Shown: in pieces, positions 1-5,206 of the stretch
How the letters are laid out: the number at the start of each line of letters is the position of its first letter
Numbering within the stretch: the first letter of the stretch is position 1
Assembly: GCA_021781255.1 (NCBI GenBank)
Contig: JAJXXG010001030.1
Span: forward strand, 1 to 5,206
Length of the DNA stretch: 5,206 bases
Direction of reading: 5' to 3'
Origin: Acidobacteriota bacterium
Lineage (GTDB): Bacteria > Acidobacteriota > Terriglobia > Terriglobales > Acidobacteriaceae
Position numbers and translations under genes: made by a program
Notes under the pieces: generated by a model
What the model was told of the DNA's origin: nothing
The model's input: the letters and a program-made list of their open reading frames with translations, nothing else
The model's database searches: none

Positions 1-1
1 C

Positions 2-385
2 AAGGAGCTAGAGGAATCCGGTCTACTGCCTGTTGTGGCTGAGTGTTGCCCGACCAAAATCTTTCTCGCCAATCCGGAGATGGACCGCGCTGTCTATGCG
101 GAGGCCTTTCATCTGAACGAGACCGAGCTGGATCTGATCTCCGGCCTCGTCCCGCCCGGCCAAATGCTTATTCGGAAGCCGCAGGGCTCGAAAAAGGTGC
201 GTCTCAATGTTGATTCCGTTTTGTACTGGATTGCGGCAAACGGAGCCAATGAAAACCTGAAAAGGTCGAAGTACTTCCAGCAATTTGGTTTCGCAGATGG
301 TCTGCGGAAGCTGGCCGAAGAAAGGGATGCGAAGCCGTGTACGCCCGGTTTCAACACCATAAAGCCCCAAGGAGTAGTCGCATGA
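2..385 (+). CDS. trbE: VirB4/TrbE family conjugal transfer ATPase, C-terminal part (5' end outside window)
   Basis: Only the last 127 residues are present; the frame is open to the left edge, so the start and the nucleotide-binding Walker A region lie upstream. VirB4/TrbE proteins are large (about 800 residue) cytoplasmic or inner-membrane ATPases that power assembly of, and transfer through, type IV secretion systems. The retained tail carries recognisable family wording from memory: ECCPTKIFLANPEMD at about residues 14-28, followed by FHLNETELDLI (36-46), QMLIRKPQGSKKVRLNV (54-70) and a YW pair (75-76), ending with GFADGLRKLAEE (96-107). In the family this segment follows the ATPase core and is typical of the TrbE-like branch. 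A GTG at 35 is an internal codon, not a start. The stop TGA (383-385) overlaps the ATG of the next gene as ATGA, indicating translational coupling. Family assignment is firm; the choice between the names TrbE and VirB4 is less so. Confidence 0.92.
   Translation, partial: KELEESGLLPVVAECCPTKIFLANPEMDRAVYAEAFHLNETELDLISGLVPPGQMLIRKPQGSKKVRLNVDSVLYWIAANGANENLKRSKYFQQFGFADGLRKLAEERDAKPCTPGFNTIKPQGVVA
369..374 (+). promoter_or_regulatory. Ribosome binding site deciding the trbG/virB9 start
   Basis: AAGGAG lies 7 bases before the ATG at 382. It sits inside the end of the upstream ATPase gene. It supports the 382 start over the in-frame GTG at 337, which has no such site and would put 15 charged residues ahead of a clean signal peptide. 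Confidence 0.8.
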
Positions 386-1146
386 ATCGCAAACTCATCT
401 TCATCGCTTGCTGTGCAGCTGGCCTCTCGGCGCTCTCCGTGAGTGCTCAGGACGCCTCTGCTCGTTCAGTGCAATATCACTCGCAGGACATCGTTCCGAT
501 ACATGCAAAGCTGAAGTACACCCCGCTAATCGAGTTGCCGGCGACGGAAAAAATCATGGAGGCGGCGACCGGAGATAAGGACTTCTGGATTGTGGACGTC
601 GTGGGGAACTTCTGTTTCGTGCATCCAGCCAAGCCGGGCATCAGCTCCAATCTCAATCTGATCACCGACAAGGGAAATATCTACAGCTTCACGCTTCAGG
701 ATGTTTCCCAGACTAGCGATACTCCGGATCTAAAGGTGATCGTCGCTCCGGTGGACCAATCTGCGATCGTAGCATCGAATGGGCCTGCTCAGTTCGTGCC
801 TGCGGCACAACTGGAGCAGTCGAAGCAACAGCTTGCCGCGGTTGAAGCGCATATCACGCAAGCGGTTGACGAATACAAGAGTGCCTACCCCTTTTCGCTG
901 AAGTTCGACTACACCTTCCACGCCAACGAATCGCCATTCGATATAGCGGCGATCTACCACGATGACAAGTTCACCTACATCAGGACCACGGCACCTGAGA
1001 AGTTTTCGATCTACGAGATGAAGGACGGCAAGCCGAACCTCGTGACGTATCAGCTCCAGAACGACACCTACGTCATTCCCAAGGTCATGGATTCCGGCTA
1101 TTTCGAACTCGGCAAGAAGCGCATGGATTTCACCCGCAAGGGATAG
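382..1146 (+). CDS. trbG: VirB9/TrbG family type IV secretion core protein
   Basis: This 254-residue protein should be a periplasmic, outer-membrane-associated part of the secretion core complex, where VirB9/TrbG packs with VirB10/TrbI and a small lipoprotein. Residues 1-22 form a signal peptide (MNRKL, then a hydrophobic run, cleavage VSA|QD). An N-terminal beta domain spans about 33-122, with the family-like stretch DFWIVDVVGNFCFVHPAKPG (67-86) and SNLNLITDKGNIYSFTL (89-105). A helical, glutamine-rich linker covers about 141-168. The C-terminal domain runs from about 171 to 252 and contains DDKFTYIR (194-201) and LVTYQLQNDTYVIPKV (220-235), as in VirB9 C-terminal domains, which bind VirB10 and VirB7. 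Length is near the usual 250-300. The start at 382 is chosen for its Shine-Dalgarno site and signal peptide. The mature protein has a single cysteine, Cys78, in the N-terminal rather than the C-terminal domain. It is coupled by ATGA to the ATPase gene and followed after 25 bases by trbI. Confidence 0.88.
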   Translation: MNRKLIFIACCAAGLSALSVSAQDASARSVQYHSQDIVPIHAKLKYTPLIELPATEKIMEAATGDKDFWIVDVVGNFCFVHPAKPGISSNLNLITDKGNIYSFTLQDVSQTSDTPDLKVIVAPVDQSAIVASNGPAQFVPAAQLEQSKQQLAAVEAHITQAVDEYKSAYPFSLKFDYTFHANESPFDIAAIYHDDKFTYIRTTAPEKFSIYEMKDGKPNLVTYQLQNDTYVIPKVMDSGYFELGKKRMDFTRKG

Positions 1147-1161
1147 AAACGGGAAGTGCAT

Positions 1162-1170
1162 GGAGGAAGG
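1162..1170 (+). promoter_or_regulatory. Ribosome binding site deciding the trbI/virB10 start
   Basis: GGAGGAAGG ends one base before the ATG at 1172; the GGAGG core is at the normal distance (5 bases). The upstream in-frame ATG at 1160 overlaps this site and has only a weak GGGAAG before it, so initiation at 1172 is preferred. The same GGAGGAAGG string is reused ahead of trbF at 4451. Confidence 0.75.
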
Positions 1171-1171
1171 T

Positions 1172-2530
1172 ATGGCAGAGACAGTCGCGAATCCTCTCAG
1201 CCAGGCGACACCCGATCCGGAACTGCGTCGGATGGAATCTGAGCCTAAAGGCGTGTTTCAGAAGAACGTAAAGCCGATCCTGTACCTATGTGCAGCGGCG
1301 CTGGTGATTACGGCGGCACTGTTCAGCAAGACGGTGCCGAAACCGGCAGGTCAGCAGGCCGCTACAAAGCAGCAGCCTCCGCAGCCGACCCTCCAGGATG
1401 CCACGGACAATAACATTCAGGATCTAAAAAATCAGGTTGCCGCGGCGCAGCAACGTGCGGCGCAGCAGAGTGCAACCGCAGCCGACCCTGCACTTCAGGG
1501 CATGACTGCAGCACAACAGGCTGCCGCCGCGGCTTATGGCTCAGGCGGCCAATCCGCTCCATGTGTTCCAGGTCCACCCTGTGCACAGCAGTCTGGCTCC
1601 TACGCGCAGCAACAGTTATCTCCTGCCGCGCAAGCTGAGGAACAACTGGCGGCGAAGGACCGAGAACTGGCATACAACTCTCGATTTGCCTCCAATCTGG
1701 TCTACGCCCGAACGGCCGATCAGTCGAGCGTGCGCCAGCAGTCGTCTATCGGCTCGGGAGCAAACCCGAACCCGGCTCTTATTGGTCCCGAGCTGCAGGC
1801 TCCTGCAGCCGTTGAAACCAATATCGAGTCGAGCTTGATCCGGCCCAAGGCTGCTAGCGAAGCTGAGGCGAGTTCCGTCGCGCCTACAGTGGCTCAGCGC
1901 AAGCCGGAGGTCAATATTGACGCCGCGACGGGACAGCCGTACGTGATTTACGAAGGCACGACCCTAGACGCTATTCTGATGAACCGTTTGGACGGCGATG
2001 CCCCCGGCCCAGTCAAAGTGCTCGTCTCCAATCCCGTCTATTCGCACGATCGCCAGCACGTGCTCGTGCCAGAAGGGACAGTAGTTTTGGGGGAGGCACG
2101 CAAGATCGGAGCTGCCGGTTTTGGACAACAGCGCCGGATGGCGATTGTTTTCCACCGTCTGATCATGCCAGATGGATATTCAGTCGATCTCGATCAGTTT
2201 CACGGTCTGGACCAGGCAGGTGAAGAAGGAGCCAAGGACAAAGTCAACAATCACTACCTCCAGGTTTTTGGGACCTCGATCGCATTAGGTATAGTTTCGG
2301 GAGCGGCTCTGATTGAGCAGGGCGGCGGCACAATTTCTACCAGCGGGTCACAGGCGTTCGCGACAGGTGCCTCCGCGAGTGTGTCGCAGTCGGCTACCAC
2401 TATTCTCGACCGCTTTATTCAGATCCCGCCAACGATCACGATCCGTGAAGGTCACCGGGTCAAGGTCTATTTCACGCAAGACATGTTGTTGCCAGCGTAC
2501 GAGAACCACACAATCCCTCAAACGTTTTGA
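1172..2530 (+). CDS. trbI: VirB10/TrbI family type IV secretion core protein
   Basis: At 452 residues this is a normal-sized VirB10/TrbI, the protein that spans from the inner membrane to the outer membrane and forms the channel cap while sensing energy from the ATPases. A cytoplasmic N-terminus (1-33) is followed by one membrane helix (about 35-51). Residues 53-245 are a long low-complexity periplasmic linker rich in Ala, Gln, Pro and Ser, with a CVPGPPC cysteine pair at 131-137. The conserved TrbI/VirB10 C-terminal domain begins near 257: YEGTTLDAILMNRLDGD (260-276), VLVPEGTVVLGEAR (297-310), FHRLIMPDGYSVDLDQF (327-343), VNNHYLQVFG (358-367). A small hydrophobic helix, a Gly/Ser/Ala-rich loop and a second helix (about 367-416) match the outer-membrane antenna of VirB10. 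It ends with IREGHRVKVYFTQDMLLPAY (424-443). Starting at the ATG at 1160 would add four residues. The lipoprotein gene follows after 9 bases. I use the name TrbI because of the close resemblance to plasmid TrbI proteins. Confidence 0.93.
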   Translation: MAETVANPLSQATPDPELRRMESEPKGVFQKNVKPILYLCAAALVITAALFSKTVPKPAGQQAATKQQPPQPTLQDATDNNIQDLKNQVAAAQQRAAQQSATAADPALQGMTAAQQAAAAAYGSGGQSAPCVPGPPCAQQSGSYAQQQLSPAAQAEEQLAAKDRELAYNSRFASNLVYARTADQSSVRQQSSIGSGANPNPALIGPELQAPAAVETNIESSLIRPKAASEAEASSVAPTVAQRKPEVNIDAATGQPYVIYEGTTLDAILMNRLDGDAPGPVKVLVSNPVYSHDRQHVLVPEGTVVLGEARKIGAAGFGQQRRMAIVFHRLIMPDGYSVDLDQFHGLDQAGEEGAKDKVNNHYLQVFGTSIALGIVSGAALIEQGGGTISTSGSQAFATGASASVSQSATTILDRFIQIPPTITIREGHRVKVYFTQDMLLPAYENHTIPQTF

Positions 2531-2534
2531 GGAG
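2529..2534 (+). promoter_or_regulatory. Ribosome binding site of the small lipoprotein gene
   Basis: GAGGAG overlaps the trbI stop codon (TGA 2528-2530) and lies 5 bases before the ATG at 2540. It supports 2540 over the in-frame GTG at 2534, which is part of the site itself, and implies re-initiation by ribosomes finishing trbI. Confidence 0.7.
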
Positions 2535-2539
2535 TGGAC

Positions 2540-2743
2540 ATGCTCAAGGTCATCATGGCTTCTTTGTTATTCTCATCCCTCTTGGCTCTGGCAGGCTGCA
2601 AGAAACAACAGGCGTGCGACCCTGCCGATTCACGTGCGGTATGCGAGCAGTTCCAACAGTGCATGCGGTCGGAGACCTCGACCGAAGTCTGTAGGACTGC
2701 GGAGCGGGATGCGAACAAGCTAGACCAGCCCAGCAAGCACTAA
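2540..2743 (+). CDS. Small cysteine-rich lipoprotein, candidate TrbK/EexN-like entry exclusion or VirB7-like protein
   Basis: This 67-residue protein begins with a lipoprotein signal: MLK, a hydrophobic stretch, then the lipobox LAGC (17-20), so Cys20 should become the lipidated N-terminus, giving a 48-residue mature form. Lys21 and Lys22 follow rather than Asp, which by the usual sorting rule of Gram-negative bacteria favours the outer membrane. The mature part has four more cysteines (26, 35, 41, 51) and a charged tail, with VCRTAERDANKL at about 50-61. Two functions fit. EexN/TrbK entry-exclusion lipoproteins are of this size, carry paired cysteines with an Ala-rich tail, and sit inside trb operons (TrbK lies between trbJ and trbL). 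VirB7 is a small lipoprotein that stabilises VirB9. The position, directly after the VirB9 and VirB10 homologues and before trbJ, does not decide between them. The lipoprotein call is firm; the function is open. Confidence 0.72.
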   Translation: MLKVIMASLLFSSLLALAGCKKQQACDPADSRAVCEQFQQCMRSETSTEVCRTAERDANKLDQPSKH

Positions 2744-2766
2744 GAAAGCACAAACCGGAGGTCACT

Positions 2767-3570
2767 ATGAAGCGCATCCTCGCGATGCTTACGACCAGTC
2801 TGTCCCTAGTCGCACCTGCACATGCGCAGCTGTTCGGCTCGGGGATTGTGTACGACCCAACGCAGTCTGCCCATGCAATCGAACAGATTTCACAAGGTGA
2901 GAAGATCTTCACAAATAGCGTCAAGCTCGCGGATAACGCGATCGCGACGTACAACCTCGCCTACCGAATGTCGCTGGCTCCGCAGCAGCTCTATCAGCGC
3001 TTCCTATCGCCCTCGACGTATTGGATGATGCTGAACCAGGCCGCCAATACGTACGGCAACTCACGGCAATGGATGGTCTCCGTAAATACTGGTACTGGAG
3101 CTTCGATCGCCTATCAGCAGGCGTCGATTCCCCGGACAGGCCAGATTAGCGGCTATACCGGCCTCAGTACCCCCGCTCAACAGCAGATTGCAGCTCAAGG
3201 CGCAACGGCTGACCTGAATGATTCGGTTACCACCAGCAATATCCAGACCCTCGGAGTGATCCGCGCCAACTCACAACAACGCCAGACGGACATTAACGCT
3301 CTGGTCAGTGCATCGCAATCGGCTGATCCCACTGAGCACACTGAATTGGCGACTCTGCAACGGATCAATCAAGCTCTGATTTTGCTCATACAGGAGCAGC
3401 AAGAATCCAATCAGATCAGCCAAGCATCGGCCTTGCAGCAGCTCGTCGGCCAAAAGCAGCGCCAGGACAGCCTGAAGGCCGGCTTCCAAGACACGACCAA
3501 TTACACGAACACCTACCAGACACACGTTGCAACCGCCTACAACGGCGGTGCCAACGCCCTCACATATTGA
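2767..3570 (+). CDS. trbJ: TrbJ/VirB5-like conjugal transfer protein
   Basis: The 267-residue product has a clear signal peptide (1-20, ending PAHA|QL) and starts its mature part with LFGSGIVYDPTQSAHAIEQI (22-41), the VYDPT wording seen at the start of many TrbJ and VirB5 proteins. TrbJ is a periplasmic protein required for mating-pair formation; VirB5, its counterpart, is a minor pilus component involved in contact with recipients. Most of the mature chain is Gln/Ala/Ser-rich and helical, with likely coiled-coil stretches at about 33-66 and 155-240 around a less ordered middle (105-135). No cysteine is present. The tail (242-267) is rich in Asn, Thr and Tyr. The start at 2767 has GGAGGT four bases upstream (2757-2762). 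It sits 23 bases after the lipoprotein gene and 22 before trbL, the normal neighbour of trbJ. Sequence identity across this family is low, so the call rests on the N-terminus, the helical make-up and the context. Confidence 0.8.
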   Translation: MKRILAMLTTSLSLVAPAHAQLFGSGIVYDPTQSAHAIEQISQGEKIFTNSVKLADNAIATYNLAYRMSLAPQQLYQRFLSPSTYWMMLNQAANTYGNSRQWMVSVNTGTGASIAYQQASIPRTGQISGYTGLSTPAQQQIAAQGATADLNDSVTTSNIQTLGVIRANSQQRQTDINALVSASQSADPTEHTELATLQRINQALILLIQEQQESNQISQASALQQLVGQKQRQDSLKAGFQDTTNYTNTYQTHVATAYNGGANALTY

Positions 3571-3582
3571 ACGATAGGCGGC

Positions 3583-3591
3583 GAGGTGATC
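3583..3591 (+). promoter_or_regulatory. Extended ribosome binding site of trbL/virB6
   Basis: GAGGTGATC is a nine-base match to the complement of the usual bacterial 16S rRNA 3' end (AAGGAGGTGATCC). The GAGG core is six bases from the ATG at 3593. It is the longest continuous match of the gene starts in this window and points to strong initiation. Confidence 0.75.
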
Positions 3592-3592
3592 T

Positions 3593-4447
3593 ATGGGAGT
3601 GCTGAATTGGATTACGCAGGGATGCGATGCGCTCACGGCCTCGGCGTCCCCGACCATCGACGCCATGGGCCTGCGTATCTGCATCGCGCTCGCGACCATA
3701 ATGCTCGTTTGGTTCGGCGTACAAGAGTCGCTCGCTTCCGCACACGGCGGGACGGGCTTTCACGTGGGCAAATTCCTCAGCTTCTTCATGCTGATCACCT
3801 TCGCCTATACATTTGTCCGGTTCTATGACAGCAGCATCCCCGGAATCGGCGTGTCGTTTCGCGGATTCGTAAACGGCGGCGCACAGCACCTGGTTTCGAT
3901 TATTGGGAACGACAGCGTTACGTCGATCCAGAACACTCTCAGCCAGGCTCAATCGACAGAAGGGCCGGGCATGTTGAAGGCGGTAATGAACCCGTATTAC
4001 GCCATCGTGTACGTCGTCATCCAGGTTCTGATTGCCACGTTCTCCGCAGTGGTCAGCGCAATAGTTGCATACGGGGCAATTGGAAGCGCAGTAATCGGGC
4101 TCCTCGGGCCGATATTCATCCCGTTTCTCGTGTTCGATAAATTGGAATTCCTTTTCTGGGGATGGCTCCGAGCCTTTATCGGCTTCTGCTTCTACAAGGT
4201 GCTCGCGGCTGCTGTCTTGAGCATCCTTGCACACCTGTTGGCGCAGTATTACACGGAAATGGTGAATTTCACCGATCCGGGGAGCATGGTTCAGGAGCTT
4301 CCATTGCTGATCCTCCTCGTACTGGTGAACATCTACATCCTCTTCAAAATCCCGGCACTGACCGTCAGCCTGTTCTCCGGCTCCGCTGGTGGACACGGCG
4401 GAGGAATGGGCGGAATGATCTCGGCCGCAATTCTCAGAGCGATCTAA
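3593..4447 (+). CDS. trbL: TrbL/VirB6 family polytopic inner-membrane channel protein
   Basis: This 284-residue protein is strongly hydrophobic, with about six membrane segments near residues 25-43, 60-78, 135-158, 160-181, 196-218 and 236-252. VirB6/TrbL proteins form the inner-membrane entry of the translocation channel and contact VirB8 and VirB10. The block LLGPIFIPFLVFDKLEFLF (170-188) followed by WGWLRAFIGFCFYKVLA (189-205) matches the conserved VirB6/TrbL core, where the conserved tryptophan/arginine region lies. A hydrophilic loop at about 79-134 would be periplasmic, the place of the central loop reported to contact substrate in VirB6. The chain ends in a short Gly/His/Met-rich stretch (263-275). 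The length is that of VirB6 (about 295) and far shorter than RP4 TrbL (over 500, with a long hydrophilic tail), so this is a compact form. A strong Shine-Dalgarno site fixes the start. It lies between trbJ and trbF, as in trb operons. Confidence 0.87.
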   Translation: MGVLNWITQGCDALTASASPTIDAMGLRICIALATIMLVWFGVQESLASAHGGTGFHVGKFLSFFMLITFAYTFVRFYDSSIPGIGVSFRGFVNGGAQHLVSIIGNDSVTSIQNTLSQAQSTEGPGMLKAVMNPYYAIVYVVIQVLIATFSAVVSAIVAYGAIGSAVIGLLGPIFIPFLVFDKLEFLFWGWLRAFIGFCFYKVLAAAVLSILAHLLAQYYTEMVNFTDPGSMVQELPLLILLVLVNIYILFKIPALTVSLFSGSAGGHGGGMGGMISAAILRAI

Positions 4448-4449
4448 GC

Positions 4450-4460
4450 AGGAGGAAGGA
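4450..4460 (+). promoter_or_regulatory. Ribosome binding site deciding the trbF/virB8 start
   Basis: AGGAGGAAGGA ends four bases before the ATG at 4465. The trbF frame is open a further 303 bases upstream through trbL, but no comparable site precedes those earlier start codons, and the product family begins near the 4465 methionine. Confidence 0.8.
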
Positions 4461-4464
4461 ATCC

Positions 4465-5142
4465 ATGAGCACAGCCACCTCTCCCGACATCACCCGTGCA
4501 GCGGAACGCTACCTCGAACAGTATGGCGATCCTCTGGTGATGAATACGTATTTGAAGATCACCATACTGGCCCTCGCAATCGTCTGTATCGCCCTCGCGG
4601 GGCTCGTGTATCACAGCCAGATGGCATTGGCGAATGTTCACCCTTTCATCGTGCGAATCAGCGACGTTGGGCGTGCGGAAGCAATTGACTATCGCAATTT
4701 CCAATACCGTCCGCAGGAAGCCGAGAACAAATACTATCTGACGCGCTGGGCTGAACTGTATTTCGGACGGAATCGGTTCACGATCGAACGCGACCAGACA
4801 AGCGCTTTGTACTTCCTAAATGGTGACGTCCAGCGCGCAGTGATCGAACAGGAACGCAAAGAGAACGTGATCGCCAATTATGTGAAAGATGCCTCACTTC
4901 CATTCGTGGATGTGGAGGTGAAGAACGTCATTCTTGATGATTTGCGTCAATCGCCGTATTCGGCACGAATCGAGTTTGAGAAGGTCTTTACCAATCCCGC
5001 GGATCACTCGCAACTCAAACGGGAACGATGGACGGCCAGCGTGACCTACGTGTTTCGGCAGCAAGTCAAGAACAACGAATTGGCCGTGAATCCTCTCGGA
5101 TTGACCATCGTTCGCTTCCGCGCCGACCAGGCGTTCGAGTAG
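4465..5142 (+). CDS. trbF: VirB8/TrbF family type IV secretion assembly protein
   Basis: The 225-residue product is a bitopic inner-membrane protein: a short cytoplasmic N-terminus with YLEQYGDPLVMNTYLK (16-31), one membrane helix at about 32-49, and a periplasmic NTF2-like domain (about 60-223). VirB8/TrbF dimers nucleate the secretion complex and bind VirB9, VirB10 and VirB6. Family marks include VRISDVGRAEAIDY (63-76), KYYLTRWAELYFGRNRFTI (89-107), PFVDVEVKNVILDDLR (146-161) and the NPLGLTI segment (209-215), which carries the NPxG motif of VirB8 proteins, close to the C-terminus. Length matches the usual 220-240. It follows trbL by 17 bases. The similarity to plasmid TrbF proteins is high, making this one of the most secure calls here; VirB8 is an equally valid name. 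Confidence 0.94.
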   Translation: MSTATSPDITRAAERYLEQYGDPLVMNTYLKITILALAIVCIALAGLVYHSQMALANVHPFIVRISDVGRAEAIDYRNFQYRPQEAENKYYLTRWAELYFGRNRFTIERDQTSALYFLNGDVQRAVIEQERKENVIANYVKDASLPFVDVEVKNVILDDLRQSPYSARIEFEKVFTNPADHSQLKRERWTASVTYVFRQQVKNNELAVNPLGLTIVRFRADQAFE

Positions 5143-5149
5143 ATCGGAC

Positions 5150-5206
5150 ATGACGCGAATCTCCACATCCCGGAACGAGTGCTTTTGTGAACTACCGATG
5201 AGCTGC
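5150..5206 (+). CDS. Possible start of the next operon gene (truncated at window edge)
   Basis: An ATG at 5150, seven bases after the trbF stop, opens a frame of 19 codons that reaches the right edge without a stop. A second in-frame ATG at 5198 is also available. Neither has a clear Shine-Dalgarno site, and the short peptide (rich in Cys, Ser and Arg) resembles nothing I recognise. Tight spacing elsewhere in the operon is the only support. The gene might equally begin outside the window. Confidence 0.25.
   Translation, partial: MTRISTSRNECFCELPMSC

Noticed and set aside
337..381. GTG start giving trbG 15 extra N-terminal residues
   Set aside because: The added segment is polar and basic and would bury the signal peptide; the ATG at 382 has AAGGAG at good spacing.
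730..1161. A 143-codon minus-strand open frame within trbG
   Set aside because: It mirrors the trbG coding sequence, shows no family signature and has no place in a one-directional operon.
1325..1660. Possible DNA repeat array in the trbI linker (many cag/gca triplets)
   Set aside because: The repetition comes from Gln/Ala codons with no fixed period; it is protein low complexity rather than a tandem repeat.
2313..2723. A 136-codon + strand open frame spanning the end of trbI and the lipoprotein gene
   Set aside because: Its translation is Arg/Ser-rich shadow sequence crossing two genes that each have clear family or lipoprotein signatures in other frames.
2744..2766. Possible terminator or promoter between the lipoprotein gene and trbJ
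   Set aside because: The 23-base gap shows no inverted repeat or T-run and mostly holds the trbJ ribosome binding site.
3560..4396. A 278-codon open frame on the minus strand opposite trbL
   Set aside because: Its product is packed with Asp, Glu, His and Arg and has no hydrophobic core, as expected for the antisense reading of a membrane protein gene. It ends in the trbJ-trbL junction, and the + strand gene is well supported.
4162..4464. Upstream extension of the trbF frame by about 101 codons into trbL
   Set aside because: It overlaps the conserved end of trbL, has no ribosome binding site at its start, and VirB8/TrbF proteins begin near the methionine at 4465.

Overview
The window is a dense, one-directional piece of a type IV secretion (conjugation) operon. 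Every base-pair stretch of any size on the + strand is coding, gaps between genes are 7 to 25 bases, and one pair of genes overlaps by four bases. There is no long non-coding region, RNA gene, insertion sequence, CRISPR array or convincing terminator. The host cannot be fixed from this sequence. The GC content looks moderately high (by eye somewhat above 55%), the Shine-Dalgarno sites are strong, and the protein flavour (a Trb/VirB hybrid set) fits a Gram-negative bacterium with an outer membrane. Soil Acidobacteria (Terriglobus/Granulicella type) or Proteobacteria are plausible; Acidobacteria is my preference but only an inference.

Layout, left to right: the last 127 residues of a VirB4/TrbE conjugation ATPase (2-385); a VirB9/TrbG periplasmic core protein (382-1146); a VirB10/TrbI core protein (1172-2530); a 67-residue cysteine-rich lipoprotein (2540-2743); a VirB5/TrbJ-like secreted protein (2767-3570); a VirB6/TrbL polytopic membrane protein (3593-4447); and a VirB8/TrbF inner-membrane assembly factor (4465-5142). 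A short open frame starting at 5150 runs off the right edge and may be the next gene.

Together these supply most of an envelope-spanning DNA transfer channel. VirB4/TrbE gives energy at the inner membrane. VirB6/TrbL and VirB8/TrbF form the inner-membrane platform. VirB9 and VirB10 build the core complex, with VirB10 crossing both membranes, and TrbJ is a periplasmic or pilus-associated component. The small lipoprotein is either the outer-membrane lipoprotein partner of the core (VirB7 role) or an entry-exclusion protein (TrbK/EexN role).

The main oddity is gene order. VirB9 and VirB10 homologues directly follow the VirB4/TrbE ATPase and precede TrbJ, TrbL and TrbF. In the RP4/Ti trb operons the order is E-J-K-L-F-G-H-I, and in virB it is B4-B5-B6-B7-B8-B9-B10. 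The window therefore looks like a rearranged member of a known system rather than an entirely new one; its least explained element is the lipoprotein.
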